This document shows, piece by piece, positions 1 to 30,819 of a stretch of 64,000 bases of DNA; the stretch's first letter is position 1; the number at the start of each line of letters is the position of its first letter. The notes beneath the pieces are model-generated. The model was not told the DNA's origin, did not search any database, and worked only from the letters and a program-made list of their open reading frames with translations. The stretch is from Anoplopoma fimbria. Its lineage: Eukaryota; Chordata; Actinopteri; Perciformes; Anoplopomatidae. The position numbers and the translations under genes were made by a program. Location: positions 599,001-663,000 of the forward strand of contig NC_072458.1 of assembly GCF_027596085.1 (NCBI RefSeq), given 5' to 3'.

Positions 1-1
1 A

Positions 2-16702
<16,701 letters not shown>

Positions 16703-18108
16703 CAACTGCTTCCTCCAGAGGTAAGAATCAAACAACACCACGTCATGTGGCTTTATGATAAAGTAGGCATCTGAAAGTAGAGGAAGTTATTACCTTGTGG
16801 CTAGCTTGAGTCAATCACACGTAATAAGATGGATACACAGATTCTCAGAATACAGTTCCAAACAGAACCTCTCACATCCCTCTAGAATCTTCTGAGAATA
16901 GAAAAGTGGATTTCCTTTGATCTGTATCTCCATTGTTAATGATTTTCATTTGGTTTGTTAATGCTTTATTAAAGATATAGAACATGTATTTTTATATTTC
17001 TACTCTGATGTAAATATAACAATAATCTTTTTATCTTCTCTCTTCTTTGTGATTTCCCTCATCTTTGTCTCCATTCTTTTGGTTATTGATACCCTTTTCA
17101 TTTTCTTTTTTTGCCTATTTCCTTTTAACCATCTTCTTTTTTCTTTTCTGTGCATATTTTCTTTTCATTTTCATATATATATATATTTTTTTCTTTCTTT
17201 CTCCTATCATCTGTTGCTTTGTCCTTTTCCCACACATCGCCTTACATCCATCCATTCATCCTTGATTCAGTTAGGGGAGGAGAAGTGCACCACATCTTAG
17301 CTTGCCCGCCAACAGAGGACATCCATAGTTCCTCCAGCAGAGGGCAAGACAAAGATTATTTTTTTTGCTGTAAAACATTCAAGAAACATCTCCAATGGCA
17401 AAGGCTCTGACCCGCAGGAGACGAGAACAAAGAGAAACCATGCGAAGACAACAAGGACTGTAACAAAGGCGAACAACAAAATGCTTTTTGTAACTTTACA
17501 TGGTTTCTTGATCATTTTCCATATTTTGAGGAAGAGCTTCAACCTGAAACTGCTCCCTGCAGGAGTAATGCTGGAAGCAAAGCTGTGATGACTTTTTTCA
17601 CCGCCCTCCGCCTAAACCCAAAGGGAATTTTATGGTCAACTTTAAGTCTAGAAATTGACCTGTAGCTAACAAAGAATTCTGTGCAAGTTAACTATATGGT
17701 GGACAGCCACATGATGGCCTGGATGAGTCAAAGAGAGACAGTCTGGACTGTTTCGATTCAATCTTCTCTCTGTTTTCCATTTTCTTTTTTTTGGTTCTCT
17801 TTTTATACGCTGCTTGCTTTCTGTGATGAGTAATTGGGAACCCTGTTATTCCCCAACGGTCTGTTCCTCTGACTGTTGAAAGTTTTGATTGGAGGCCCCA
17901 AGTCTCTGGCTGTGGATGAGTTTTGAAGGCCATGCTAGAGACGAACATTCTATCATTCCTTTATTTTCTTTTTTTGAAGCAGGAATGAAATCTGCCTGTG
18001 GAGGCGATTTGTGTTCAGAGGACGGATTAAAAGGTAGCTAGGGCTGCTTAAAAAATGCACTTAGTGAGGTTGGAGAGAGAATTTATGTGTATATGTCAGT
18101 GAGAGAGG

Positions 18109-18208
<100 letters not shown>

Positions 18209-19432
18209 CTTCACACATTTTTGGTTGCATCTGCAATCTACCCCAAATATCTTTTGTCTGTTTTGGCCCCAAAGATTTCACAAAACACTGGACGGATAAT
18301 TCGCTAAATAATTCATTTTTATTTTACTTAGGATCATCACCATACCTGGGTGCCATGGACATCAATAAAACAAAAGGCTGCCCAGAACAAATGCTGACAA
18401 TGTATAGATCCACTGAGTAAAACTAAAGGCAGTGTCAGTCTCTAGTTCAAACTGTCATCTGCTTCTCTTTGTTTGTGGTGATTCATGTGCAATCACTTTA
18501 CATTTTGATGTCTGGAAGAGACTGAAAAGAAGGCGTGGAAACAAAAAATCCACCTCTCTAACCAATGCATCTAAAACAAAATGTTAAACAAGAGGCAATT
18601 CTATTAAATTTGCTTCATATTAACATCTGTTATAGCTTTCCTGCCACTGTCGCTCTGAGCCACTTGAGGATCAAAAGACGTTGGCTGGGTCAAAGTAGGC
18701 ATGGCAGCTAGGATACAGTATATTTCAATGCTCGGGACCACATTTCTATTTTTATTTTTTTTCATTTTCAGAAAAAAACTAAACACCAATCAAGTTACAG
18801 AGAAACACGTTGCACATTTTCTTTGGAAATTCTCCACTTTTGATTTTCGTTTAATCCTGGATCACATGTTTCTGCAGCTTGAAGGTGGTACGTAAGCTCA
18901 AGATGCAGTATGAACTCTCTAAACTTGGCCTTAGGAAAACAAAGATCAAAGTGTGGCCATGTTTGAACTCCCTCAAAATGTACAACTGAGGGCGCTTGAG
19001 TCTGAAGAATGGATGAGTCAGTGATGTGTTCCTCCTGGATTACATGCAGGTCTTTCCCTCCAAGTTAACTTCTGACAGCTCAGTCCTTTTTAAAAAAAAC
19101 AGAAGCTTTGCTCTGTTGTTGTCTTTGCTCATCATGGAAATGCTGCAGACGGTTTCCTCAGAGTCGTGACAGCAGGGGAGTTGCTGGCATACTGATTACT
19201 ACCATGCTTTAAATTTAAAGTGATGAATATGATAAGAAAACAGTGCTTATGCTTTCTAATGCTAACATTCCTCAAATCTGTGGCAACTGGGGAGTGATAT
19301 CCAGACATGTTGTTTTGAAAGTGAGACACAGGAGGGAACTGTCATCAGCTATAACAGCAGGACTCTAGCTTGGCTGGTGAATGACATGCCCTATGAGAAA
19401 CGTTTAAAACTTTAATGCATTTGTGACCCTTA

Positions 19433-19436
<4 letters not shown>

Positions 19437-19522
<86 letters not shown>
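19437..19522. repeat. (GT)n microsatellite, about 43 units
   Basis: Second long GT tract in the putative csmd2 3'UTR, 1.2 kb after the first and in the same orientation. Confidence 0.98.
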
Positions 19523-19524
<2 letters not shown>

Positions 19525-22500
19525 AAGCGATGGAGTTGAAGGACAGTGACCTACAGGATTTCAAACACCCTGCTCCCAGCTATTTACCACTCACAATCTA
19601 TCCCCATACCAGTGTATCCTGTGGATGCTGAGTAGGGTGAACAGTGCTCAAATTTTACCGCAGCAAATTGAGCCATTACATGCAATTTGCTTTATTTTAG
19701 CCATGCTTCATTGTCAAACCAATTTTGAATCCTTAATTCACCTTTCCATTATCGTTGGCAGGACAGACAGTCAATTACATAGTGTCCAAAAACATCCATA
19801 GTTTTCTACAATGTAGTCTTTTAAGTGTTAGAAACTGGGATGGAATTTGCCCTGCCTCGATTTGTTTTTGTACGTTAGCGTATACACTTTATATATAAAT
19901 GCAACAAAGGGGCTTTCGCAGTCAAAATCAACCTCCGTACTGTACCAACAGGTTTTCAAATGAAGTCTTTAAAGTCACCTAGACTACATAGTTTCCCTTA
20001 GAAATCTAGGCCTTTGAAACCAATCAGTGTATTGTTACTTCAATTAGTTTTGCTCTCGGTCAGTAATTGCTTTTAGGATTTTATTACTTTTAAAGCTCTC
20101 GCTTATCTCAACAAGAAAGATAGAATATTGCCCCTTGCCTGCTCTGGTCGAGAATTGATGGAAAAGTAAACGATTAAATTATCCTGGAGATTTCATGTGG
20201 AAAGGAGCAGTTGCACCCACATTATCTTGAAGGCATTGTTACTCAGTTCTCATAGTTGCATGTGGCTGTTGCATTGTGCATTTCATTTTCTTCTGAAATT
20301 GCTCAAAATATTTCAGCAGAGTCGCTTCATTACGTTCAAGTTAGTTGTTTGTTTCCCCCCTCCGTTCATTCCTCGTCTGGCAACATTTAGCACACTTATA
20401 ATCAACACTTTATTGAGCTGCGTTGAGTTTTAAACAAACTAATGTGATTAGCTGGAGAAATAGGACATGATGCCCCCACTTATTAGATTTAGACTGTAGA
20501 TTTGGATAAACATAATACAGAAGTATAAGCTCACACAACTATGATTGTTTTTACCAAAAAGGGCTCAATCTCAAGACATTCAGAAATGGTTTTAAAGGGC
20601 CAAACTAATACCTTTTCAATGTTTTTCTAACCTCCTCCAGGCTCCAATAAGCACTTTACATTCATTATAGTGCCTTGGTACACCCTCTTGATATTATGAA
20701 CCGGCTTGAGTGGCTCTATTTTTTTGACCAGGAGTTTCAAACATCATAATTTCTTTACTAGGATTGGAGGGATTAAAGTGTTTTTATGTCAGATATATAT
20801 CTAATTAGAGCTCTTTTTTTCAGTTTTTTGGTCCTTGTTATTATCTCAACCTGGATATCCACGGCACACGTATCTACTTTGCATCTGTGTTATTGAACTG
20901 AGCTTTTTAGGATCATTTTGGTGAAATCATAAATGTACCCCCTTTCTTGCTTTTCCTTAGAGAGCGATGTGCTTATTAGTACTGTAAATCTGTGTGCAAA
21001 AGTATTAAGGTCCTGAGTTCTACGTGCTAATGTTTGAGTAAGTGTTTGTATTCCTGAGACTCACCTTTCCAACCAAAGTCTGGCTGATAATTAATTAAAA
21101 GTCCACCAAATTGGAATTGATTGTTTCAATCAGTTCTTGATGTTGCTTCGTTTAGTTCCACTGGTTGTAAAAGTTTTTAATGAAAAAAACATTTTCAGGA
21201 AATTCATGCTTGTAATTTTGCAGAATGGGGGTTTTTCACTTAATGGGCGCTACATCTATTGAAATACTTTCTTTTAAACCCATCTGGGTTAGTCCAGAAA
21301 GTTCTCAAAGAAAGTGCAGCACAGTCATGAAAATGAAGATCAGTGAGTTCTGGATGGAGCGGCGCTATAAGAGTTTGAAGAGACTATTTCTTGATAGCGG
21401 CTGGCTACTTCCTGGTTCTCTTTGCATATTTTAAGACAGAAACTCTGATTATCCGAGGTTCATTTTCGTTATCAGCCAGACACAGCTCTGAGTTCTCTCC
21501 TGCTCACCATCTCCTCTATAATGAAACGCACCGCAGCAATGGTCTTTGAGTTCCCATTGAGTTCACTGAATTTTCTCACAGTCTGGGAATAGACCAAAAG
21601 CTTCCCATTTCTTTCTGCAGCTATCGCTCTCACTTCTCAGTGCAGGTCACAGTGTACATGCATTGGAAAAAACAAGCAATCCATCAGTCACGCTGTGTGC
21701 ATCAACTATCATTTGTAATCTCCCATCTTCCATTGTCAACCCATATTGACGGCTACGACGAAGCCAAAAATACTGCTGTGTTTTTCAGGCCCATTCCATG
21801 CAATTTGCCTCCACTATTCAGCCCATTACAGTGTATCTAGTGGCCTCGAGCATCGGGGGGAGAGGGTAAGAGGATGTTTTTTCGAAAAGTTTTGGAGCTT
21901 AGATGAATTTTATTCTAAAAATGGAGATAGGAGAGTGGACCGGTAGTTTCATGATTTAGGATCAGATCACTGGAGTTATTACGGAAAAACTGCTGAATGT
22001 ATTTCATTTCACTGAGTGCATCAGAATTTATCTATACAGTGTGTAACATCTGTAACACTACAACTGCTCCTCTGTTTCTGTGCAGTGATCCGTCATCTTT
22101 GGGATAAAAAAAGAATGTTAAATTTATTTATATTAAGTATAATATAGCAAACATATTTACAGAGAGCTGCTTTTTATTACCAGAGACTTTACATTCCTGT
22201 ATTTTTGTTAAGGCTACAAAGTTATTACAAGGTCCCATGTTTTGTTTTTTTCTGACATAATTTCATGCCAGCCCAGTAGATCTCTCAACTGACCTCTTAT
22301 TGAGACTTAAACTCAGAAAATCCTAGCGCTGAAGCAGAAACAACATGGCCCTTGAACGCCACAACAAAACAGTAAAAGACAAAATTTTAGTGTCGATGTC
22401 TTGCTGTACACCAAAAGGGTTACCTGTGAAGAAATGGACAAACATGGACTGGAGCAGACTGTGTGCAACTATAGAGGGAAAGTGTCTCTAAGAAAAGAGA

Positions 22501-22896
22501 ATATGTTAACGAATAAAAAACTTTTTTGTACAGAGATATATTTTTATGAAAATACATTTGTAATATAAAAAAGAAAAAATGGATTGACATATATGTAAAT
22601 GTTTTTCTTTTTCATTATTGTAGTACAAATGCTAGTGGGGAGTATATGAAAAATCTCTATATATATAAATATATATATATATATAAATATATACAAAGAA
22701 AAATACAAACAAGGCTTTTTGTATATGTAAAAAAGATTGTACATAAAAGTTTACATACATACTGTACATATGTAAGACCCACCATGGCTTGTCTGCAATA
22801 TATAAAATGTATTTTATCCGTCTGTATATGATGCTTTGCATTGTGTCTAAGCTTATTCTACTTTCTTGAACTTGAAACTTATTTTGAAGGTTTTGG

Positions 22897-22902
22897 AATA
22901 AA
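22897..22902 (+). terminator. candidate distal polyadenylation signal AATAAA
   Basis: Canonical AATAAA in a T/A-rich block, about 6.2 kb after the csmd2 stop. No cleavage site can be proved from sequence alone. Alternative signals are at 18364-18369 and 22512-22517. Confidence 0.35.
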
Positions 22903-25900
22903 ATATAAAACCTACTTTTCCATTGGAGTATTTATTGACTGCATGCGTTTATTGCCTAAAGCCAAGATTCCATTAGCTGATGATGCACAGTTAGCCTCTG
23001 GTAGTTATATTGATAAGCAATAGCATATATAACCAGTGTTCCCGGTGCAGTTCCTCATAAAGGCCAAGGTATCTGCCTCCTCTTGTTATGCTGGAGTTTA
23101 ATATTCCTCCAAATGGCATCCAAGCATAACGTCCTTTGTGTATAGTATACATGCAAGTATAGTTTGATTGTGTTTGAGAGCAAGTCCCAACCACTCTCTT
23201 GGATTTATTATTTTGCCCTTGAAAGTTCTCTGGCACAAAAAAAATACGTTCTGACTGCAGAAAAAGTGGCCCAAATTCAATCCTGATTTGTTTTGTTTTC
23301 ATAACAGTGTGAAGAGCCCACATTTCATGGAATCTGATTTCTTCAGTTTAGATGTAGGCCTCTTTCATGTGTTCTCAGATAGAGGTCAGTTCTTTTCACA
23401 ATGGGACTCACGTCACTCCTGGGTCCAACTCCACATCAACAAACACATCAGGACAGACGTAGCGGCCATTGCTTCAGGGACTATACTAAAAGATCTGGCT
23501 CTCCTCCTCATCTTTCTTAATCATCTGCTTACAAATGTGCTTTTGACTATAACCCATCGGCCTGTATCACTGAAGACTTTTAATGATGGCTGATTTCAGC
23601 TGCTTCAGGTCTTAGTATTTTGCATTGCTGACTCACTGTTGCACCATCATTGTTTTTATAGGAACTCTGAATAGAACAGAGCCATCATGCTATCAGTAAA
23701 TAACTTTAAGAATATTTCTGTGTTTTATGACAAATCTAAATTTCTGCTATGAACTAGGCCTATTACCGTACTCGTTATGGACTTCTCTCTAAACGGGTCT
23801 TATACTAGCAGGCTAGTATTAGTTTTCACTTTGCACCATAACATAATTATTTGTTCAATAACTTGTAATTTAATATTTCGAAGTAGCCTACAGGAAACAT
23901 CTTATTGGCATCACAAACAAAGTTAAGGAAAAAGGTGTGACTTTGTTGGTGTTTGTTTTTAGAGTTAATGAAAGTCATATATCTCTACCTCTGCTGGCAA
24001 CACAGCAGTTAGTATAGAAACGTTGCTGAGCACACTGTTCACTCATTGACCTGCGACACAACCCTTTATGGGTTGCATGCGCAGAACAAATCTGTAACAT
24101 AACATGCAACAGTAATTTGAAATATTGATAAGTGATGGGAGCCTAAATTGGACAATATTACTCCACTGTCTCACTTAATTTAAATGAACTAATCTGGTTA
24201 AAGTGTTTACACAGCAGATGCAGTAATCTGATATTGCCTTCATCTTTGTGTGGTCAAATTATTTATGTGAACGTTAACACAGTGACTGTAACAAATCTAA
24301 GGCATAAGCTATGTATGCTACTAGAAAAATGTATGAAACCAAATCGTTAACAAAAAGGGAAATGTAAACTACTTCATAAGCAAACTATATAATTGTCTGT
24401 TGCTTTTAGGGTGAGGATATGTAAAGAGACCAGGCTTTAACTAGCAGTGTTATTGTCAATGTTTGAGTTTCTGAAAATGTTAAGTTTTCAAAACAGCAGA
24501 AGGCAGAAAATTTGATTAGTTTAGAGTCCCAAATCTCAGCTGTTACCTTACTAAATAATGCATTGTTGATCTCAATATAGACCATAAAACTGTGTGGGTT
24601 TCTCTGTGTTCCATCACTTAATGTATTGTATATTGTGACAGTACGGACATAAAAGCACGCCTCCAGAACTGCACTTAGTTCTCATTTTCACTGCAGTAAA
24701 GTTGGTAATGGCAGTGGGAAATGCCTTGCAGCTTTTAGAAGTACTAATAGACTGCAGAGAAAAATGCTCTAATCTTGTCTTTTATACAGAGGTTGATATT
24801 GTCTTATAAAACAAAAGCTTTTTTTCCCCCTCAAACCATCATAGGGCATTTTTGCATGTCAGGTACATTTAATCACTTTGAAGTTAAGGATGCAGGCAGC
24901 CTGTGGTGGAACCTCTCTGTGGTTCCAGTAGAGCACTTCATTTCAAACAAAAAATGTTAATGGCTACTCATGCTGGTTTGAATAAGTGAGTGTGTATGAT
25001 TGTGTGTGTGTGTGTGGGTGAGAGTGTGTTTCACCCCAGTATTGGCAAGGTTAGAGCCTTTTCTTGATTGATTGAATCAACAGCCATACACGGGTCATTA
25101 GTCACTCCTGTTCTCCACCAGGTTTCCCACGGCGATTAATCAAACCTTGTCAAGTAGCCCTGACCTGCAAGAGTGTTCCCTCACATCAGCCAGTTAGCCC
25201 TTTGTCCTCAAGACCGGACTTTAAAAAATGTTCATAGCCTCAGTGTTTGTTTCCGAAGTCGATGTGCGGTATTAACTAAACGGCTGCTGTACTTTATCAC
25301 CGACTGGCGATGCGGATCAAAAATAAGTTATTGATTTCATTTTGCAGGCAGATTAATCACACATGCTGCCATTTTATGAACTCAAGCTGCTCTCTATGAT
25401 TGCCTCCTCATCAGATTAAAATCTGATACTGCTCAAATGCACTGTATAAGGGTTTATCCTCATCTAAAGTCATTTGTAAGATAAAATGGAGCCCTGTGGT
25501 GAGGATTCACTCATGTTTCTTGTTTGAGAAACTGGAGTGCTTCTTCAGTTGCTTGTTGCTCTGGCTCGTTGATAACTCTCCTGTGCATCATTGATTTTGT
25601 GAATGTCTGTAAATTCTCTGATCAGTTTGCAGATACTGTATCATTGCTCCGTTGAGTCCATGGGATAGCATGCTTATTCTGAGTCACACATATTATACCA
25701 TCTGGTATAATGTCAACATCAGTTGTAATGCCTTTCTCCTACTGTGCCACCCAAATGTCTCCCTCAGGCCTTTTTAATATCAATGAGTGAAATTCTGAGA
25801 AAAAATAAATGGGAGAGAAAAAGCTTTTCAGAGGTCTCGAGAGTTTCTTTGAGACTGGAGATGTGAGGCAACAATTAGCTTTGTCACTTTTATCTCTGCG

Positions 25901-26403
25901 CAGTGTCTGACATATCACACTGACAGCCATTCACTCCTGCGTCTTGTCTGAAATGACAGTTTCCTCCAATTACCCAGGTGTCCGGCAGCCATGTTCCCTT
26001 TGTTCCTTTTTTTTTTTTAATAAGAGGAGCTTATTATTCCTTGCTGAAAAACAAGACTCTACAATTCACTGCAAATATCATTTGGGACTAAGCAAGTCCC
26101 TTTCTCATTAATGTTTAAATATGACCTATCTTCTAGAATACCTCATAGAGGCTGTGTAAGAAATGATGGGTCGAGCCATCACACCTTTAGCAAGGTGATG
26201 AGGTGTTTGAACAAACACATGTCAATGTCCTGTTTCTTGTTACAACTGCTTTTGCACTGATAATCCCTGTACAGTGCATATGTAATAGATATGTACATTT
26301 GGATGCTCTAAACACATTCCAATGTGTGTAATGAGCATTGCACTGAATTAAGGAAATAATATTATATATGTATCTTTTTAAAATCTTGTTTTAATTACTT
26401 TAC

Positions 26404-26868
26404 ATGTGTTTTGTTGATAGCAAGGTCAGATTGGCCTTTGCTTTTGGATCAGTCCACTCAATGTCCTGCTATCCCTTGTTTTACTGCGTCAAGACAGAAT
26501 TTTTGAGGAGATATCAAAGCAAGGGGTTTACCCTCGCAAATCCCCCCCCCCATTGGCTGGCCTGGGCCTTGGATAATATCAGGCAAAATCCACCCTCTGC
26601 TGTCCCAGAGGACATTGGACCAAGGATGAAGGGATTGACTGATGAGAGGGAGTATATATTTGCTCTGTCAGTTGAATTTGTCAGCAGGGGGTTGGCTTAC
26701 TTACTGCAGTCAGCTCACCATGGGATGGCTAACTGTGTAATTATTAGAAGGAAATATCAGAGAGCTCTGGCATCACTGGATTTGTGTATGTGTCATAAGC
26801 CTATAAGACTAGAAAGGTACACTATAACCAACTTAAGTTTGAGAAATCCTTTTTTTAAATTAAATTAA
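26404..26868 (+). other. unassigned open reading frame, 154 codons
   Basis: ATG-initiated frame that is long for this AT-rich neighbourhood. It starts MCFVDSKVRLAFAFG and includes WLAWALDNIRQN and DEREYIFALSVEF. I recognise no family. A 10-base C-run inside it and the absence of convincing splice or promoter context argue against a gene. It might be a domesticated or decayed transposon piece, or chance. Confidence 0.2.
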
Positions 26869-28187
26869 TTTAGTCAACTGATCTAACTCTATACTTCACC
26901 TCTGTGTTTCAATCATCATCTGGCTGTAGCTGCCAACATGGATAAGTAAAAAAAAAATAAAAAAATGCCCATAGCAGTAATCTCCTCAACCCTTATTTGT
27001 TCCCAATAATGCAGTGGATTAATAAAGAAATAAAGCAGAGACAAATAACAGACTTATAATGTGCTTGTGAGTCTTAGAATGTGAGAAAACTTCTCATTAT
27101 CTCGAATAATGAATGAGTGAAAAGAAAATCTGAGCTCCATGATAACAATCAACTGTGAATCTCCAATTACCACCATCCTTGGCTCATAACAATAGGACAA
27201 TAACTAATGGGGAACTGTCAGGGCTCTGTGGCATGATGGGATAATAACAACTAAGGCTCATCAGAAGGAGATGCACAAATGTGGAAGCAGACTAAGAATC
27301 AACCCTTTATCTCTCCCTCAGTTTTTTCTTCTTCCTTTTGTCTTTCCTACTCTTTACGATTCATTTTCATTCAACTTGAAACATGTGGGCTTTCCAAGTC
27401 TGACTGTCAAATTGATTCATTAGCACATTTTGCGTAATCATCAGGGTAATTACTGTTGAATCAGTGGGTAAGGAAGCCATAGATGAGGCCACTAAGTGAG
27501 AAGTTTTTATTTTGATTATTTCACACTGAGCTTGTTATGACCAGCTTGAACAGATGTTTACTTTTACATGTCATTAACTATGCATGGGAAATAGAAGGCT
27601 TATTCTGAAATAGCATTTATCATGTTTAAAAAGCATAACACTCAAATGTATGCATTGTTGTTTCAAGCTTTCAAGCTTTATTTCACTGTTTGTAGGTTGG
27701 TAGGCACTGATACCCAAATGTATCTGCACAAACATGGAAAACATATGTTTTTCATGATATTTCCCCTGGAAATATACAAAGAATTATTATTTTTCAATAA
27801 CATGGTATCAAATGTCAATGAGAAAATAGTTTGACAAGGTGAAAGGGGTTGCTCGTAGTGATAAACCTATGAAGAATTATCACCCAAATCTGCAGCTCCT
27901 CTCGGCTCGGTTACAGCTCATTTGTTTAACTTTACTGTTCTGGTTCACTATCACCCCTCTTGTAGCTTCATTCTCAGCTTTTTAGTGAAAAAGCTCTTAA
28001 AACCCACTGTGCACTGTCTGCTCTGCACGAAACAAGAGAAAGACAGACAGTTAGAGACCAGTTGGTGAGCATAGTGGTGCATTTAGCATCTGAAGTCTCA
28101 GATATTTCCTTCAAGAGTTGGACCCAAAACAGAACAAAAAGAAAGTGCTTTTTTAATTAGCCAGGAAACTGACTTCAAACGAATGAG

Positions 28188-28445
28188 AATTCAATTCAAT
28201 TCAATTCAGTTTATTTTGTATAGCCCAGAATCACAAATTAGATTTGCCTCAGAGGGCTTTACAATCTGTGCACATGCGACATCCTCTGTCCTTCCCTCAC
28301 ATCGGCACAGGAAAAACCCTAAAAACCCCTTTAACAGGGAGAAAAAAGAACCTATGGGAGAAACAGAGGAGGGATCCTTCTCCCAGGATGGACAGAATGC
28401 AATAGATGTCATGTGTACAGAATGAGCAGCATAACAGTTCTTAGC
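28188..28445 (+). mobile_element. teleost interspersed repeat (AATTC-start type)
   Basis: Begins with tandem AATTC units, then TTTATTTTGTATAGCCCAGA, ATCACAAATTAGATTTGCCT and GGCTTTACAATCTGTGCACA, followed by a GGAAAAACCCTAAAAA block and ending near GTACAGAATGAGCAGCATAA. I recall this as one of the most frequent percomorph repeats. No coding capacity; class unknown to me. Confidence 0.75.
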
Positions 28446-29460
28446 ACTTTTATCATTATGAACCAGAGGCAATAATCTTTAGCTCAGAAAATGTATATGA
28501 CATAAATGATTCATATAATAAGACTACATATAATAGAATAGAATGTTACTCCATAACTGCTGGATGTGTAAAGAACCAACTGTTTGCTATAACATTTGGT
28601 ATAACAACTTAAAATTTGATGATATGCTCATTTTGTGTTCATAACTTGTTCCTGCTGCCCCCAAGTGACCACTTCAATTGATGTATATGCTGCTCTTAGT
28701 GCAGTTGAGATAACATTGTAGGTTAATGCCTCATTACTTAAATGATAGCCGTGGTGAATAGGAGGCCTTTAAACACATTAGAGATATTAACTTCATGTGT
28801 ATAACTGAATCAGCTGTTAAAATGAGTTGGCTGCTCAATGTCTAGTACTGTTTTTACCAAAATATTGGATCAGATATTGTTGTATAAAGTTTGTGTGTTC
28901 TGTCTAATTAGCATTAGAGTTTCATCCACCAACATCCCTTCAGTGACTATGTACCAGTCTGACTTGTAATGCAATTAATATCATAATAACCTCACTAAAC
29001 ATTTAGGTTAATTCGGAACATGTTTTGATTTTTAAAGACAAGTTCAGAATGTGAAGCTCTGAAACAGAATTGTGTCACAGAACAGAAATGTCATAGAATA
29101 GAATGGAGAACGCCCAATCTGGAGTGATCAGTGTCAGTGTTCAGTATCTTCAGAGAGTAAAGACACATCAAGACATGAGATATTTCAACATTGAACTTTT
29201 CACTTTTGAATTTTGAGGCGACAAAAGACTTGTATCTGTCAAAACCTGTTATATAACTTTTTGTGGAGAAAATCCCAACAAATCCCAGTAACATCAGCTG
29301 CCTACTTAGTAAGTATATTTAGTTTGCTGATTGTTTTCGCACCATAAGTTTAATTATGTGATCAAAATGTTATTGTGACAGTGTAACATATGTGATTAAA
29401 TGTTCCTCTGCTGCATTCCTCTCAGCTTTGAGCTCCCGCCAGCAGTTGTCACATCTTGTG

Positions 29461-29619
29461 ATGTCTTCAAACATGTCCTCCACTCTACATGCCCAGGATG
29501 ACCCGGCAGTCATCAGAGACCGGCTCTACTCCAGTTCCTCCAACTACCTGGTGGAGTCTTTCCTGGGACAAGGCACCTTCGGCACAGTTGCAAAGTGCAC
29601 TAGGGTTGGCGACATGAAG
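29461..29619 (+). pseudogene. HIPK-like exon 1: N-terminus and glycine loop
   Basis: A TTCCTCTCAG acceptor at 29,425 suggests a preceding 5'UTR intron; the first ATG after it is at 29,461 (MSSNMSSTLHAQDD), with another at 29,473. The exon encodes NYLVESFLGQGTFGTVAKC and ends TRVGDMK at a GTAGGAAA donor, phase 0. After the glycine loop one expects the VAVK lysine strand, but it is not encoded here or in the 162-bp intron that follows. Confidence 0.75.
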
Positions 29620-29781
29620 GTAGGAAAGGAAACTGGGCTTAATCAAAGTTTGAATTGTACCATTTGTGTGACAATGCTTTGTACAGCTGCTCAATCAACT
29701 GTACAATACAGCATTCAATAATGGTTTGTTAATGAGTCCAGCTAAAATTGAATCTGTCTATGATATTTCATGTTTCTTCAG

Positions 29782-29973
29782 GTGGCCGCCCTGTTAAAAC
29801 TTAAATTACTGGACTTGGACAAATGCAACTTAGTCCAATGGTACCAGGTTTTTACCTGCAAAGGACACATTTGTCTTGAGTTCGAGCACCTGGACAAAAG
29901 TCTTTTTGACTTCATGAATGAAAGCTATTTCCGACCTCTCCTTCTGAAGGACATCAGACCGATTGTCCAGCAG
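29782..29973 (+). pseudogene. HIPK-like exon 2: rest of N-lobe and hinge
   Basis: Phase 0-0 exon of 192 bp after TTTCTTCAG. It reads VAALLKLKLLDLDKCNLVQW, then FTCKGHICLEFEHLDKSLFD and RPIVQQ. In HIPKs the equivalent VSILSRL segment directly follows the alphaC glutamate. The exon therefore starts about 30 residues too late, so the beta3 Lys and alphaC Glu are both missing from the join with exon 1. Confidence 0.78.
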
Positions 29974-30053
29974 GTATGTTCTACTGCATTTCTAAAGAAA
30001 ACTGATAAAATATTGTTGCCATTATTATAAAATGATTGACTTTAATCTTTCAG

Positions 30054-30235
30054 CTCGCTAACGCTCTCAACCATTTGAAGGCTGACGGGATAATCCATGC
30101 AGACCTCAAGTTGGAAAATGTGATGTTGGTGAATCACTTACGGGAGCCTTGGAGGGTCAAAGTGATTGACTTTGGCCTGGCCTGTGACGTGTCAACTGCT
30201 CGCCTGGGCTCCTACATTCAGAACCGTCCGTACAG
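30054..30235 (+). pseudogene. HIPK-like exon 3: catalytic and DFG loops
   Basis: Exon of 182 bp (phase 0 to 2) after AATCTTTCAG, donor AGGTGAGT. It reads ANALNHLKADGIIHADLKLE, then VKVIDFGLACDVSTARLGS and ends NRPYR. HADLK is the HIPK form of the HRD loop; catalytic Asp and DFG are intact. KPEN is changed to KLEN. Confidence 0.82.
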
Positions 30236-30329
30236 GTGAGTGACTGGAAACATGTTTGATCTGTTAGTTGTGGATTGGTAGTTGAAAAAGTGTGTATAAT
30301 AAAGAATATAAACACACTCTGTGTCATAG

Positions 30330-30569
<240 letters not shown>

Positions 30570-30819
30570 TGATTTACTTGTGTGTAGATGTTATATATTT
30601 ACATGTTATCCTTTCTTCACTCTTAAACCTCTTTTAATCAGGTATTTATTTATTTCCCCCTGTTCTTGTTGCTTTAGGTTGGGATGAGAATTATTTTCAT
30701 GGGATGATTTGCTCCCGCATTAAAGGAAACTAATTTAGTAATGAATCAGTTTGAACTTGCTGAAAGTCCTCGACCTGGACTCCCACTTTGACTTGATGTT
30801 GTGTTTTTTGTTTCTTCAG

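Larger units (their letters stand above)
22921..29425. other. intergenic interval between csmd2 and the HIPK-like locus
   Basis: About 6.5 kb of AT-rich sequence. It contains a short TG tract near 24,997, one unassigned 154-codon open frame (26,404-26,868) and one teleost repeat (28,188-28,445). No exon, tRNA or other RNA gene is recognised. Confidence 0.7.
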
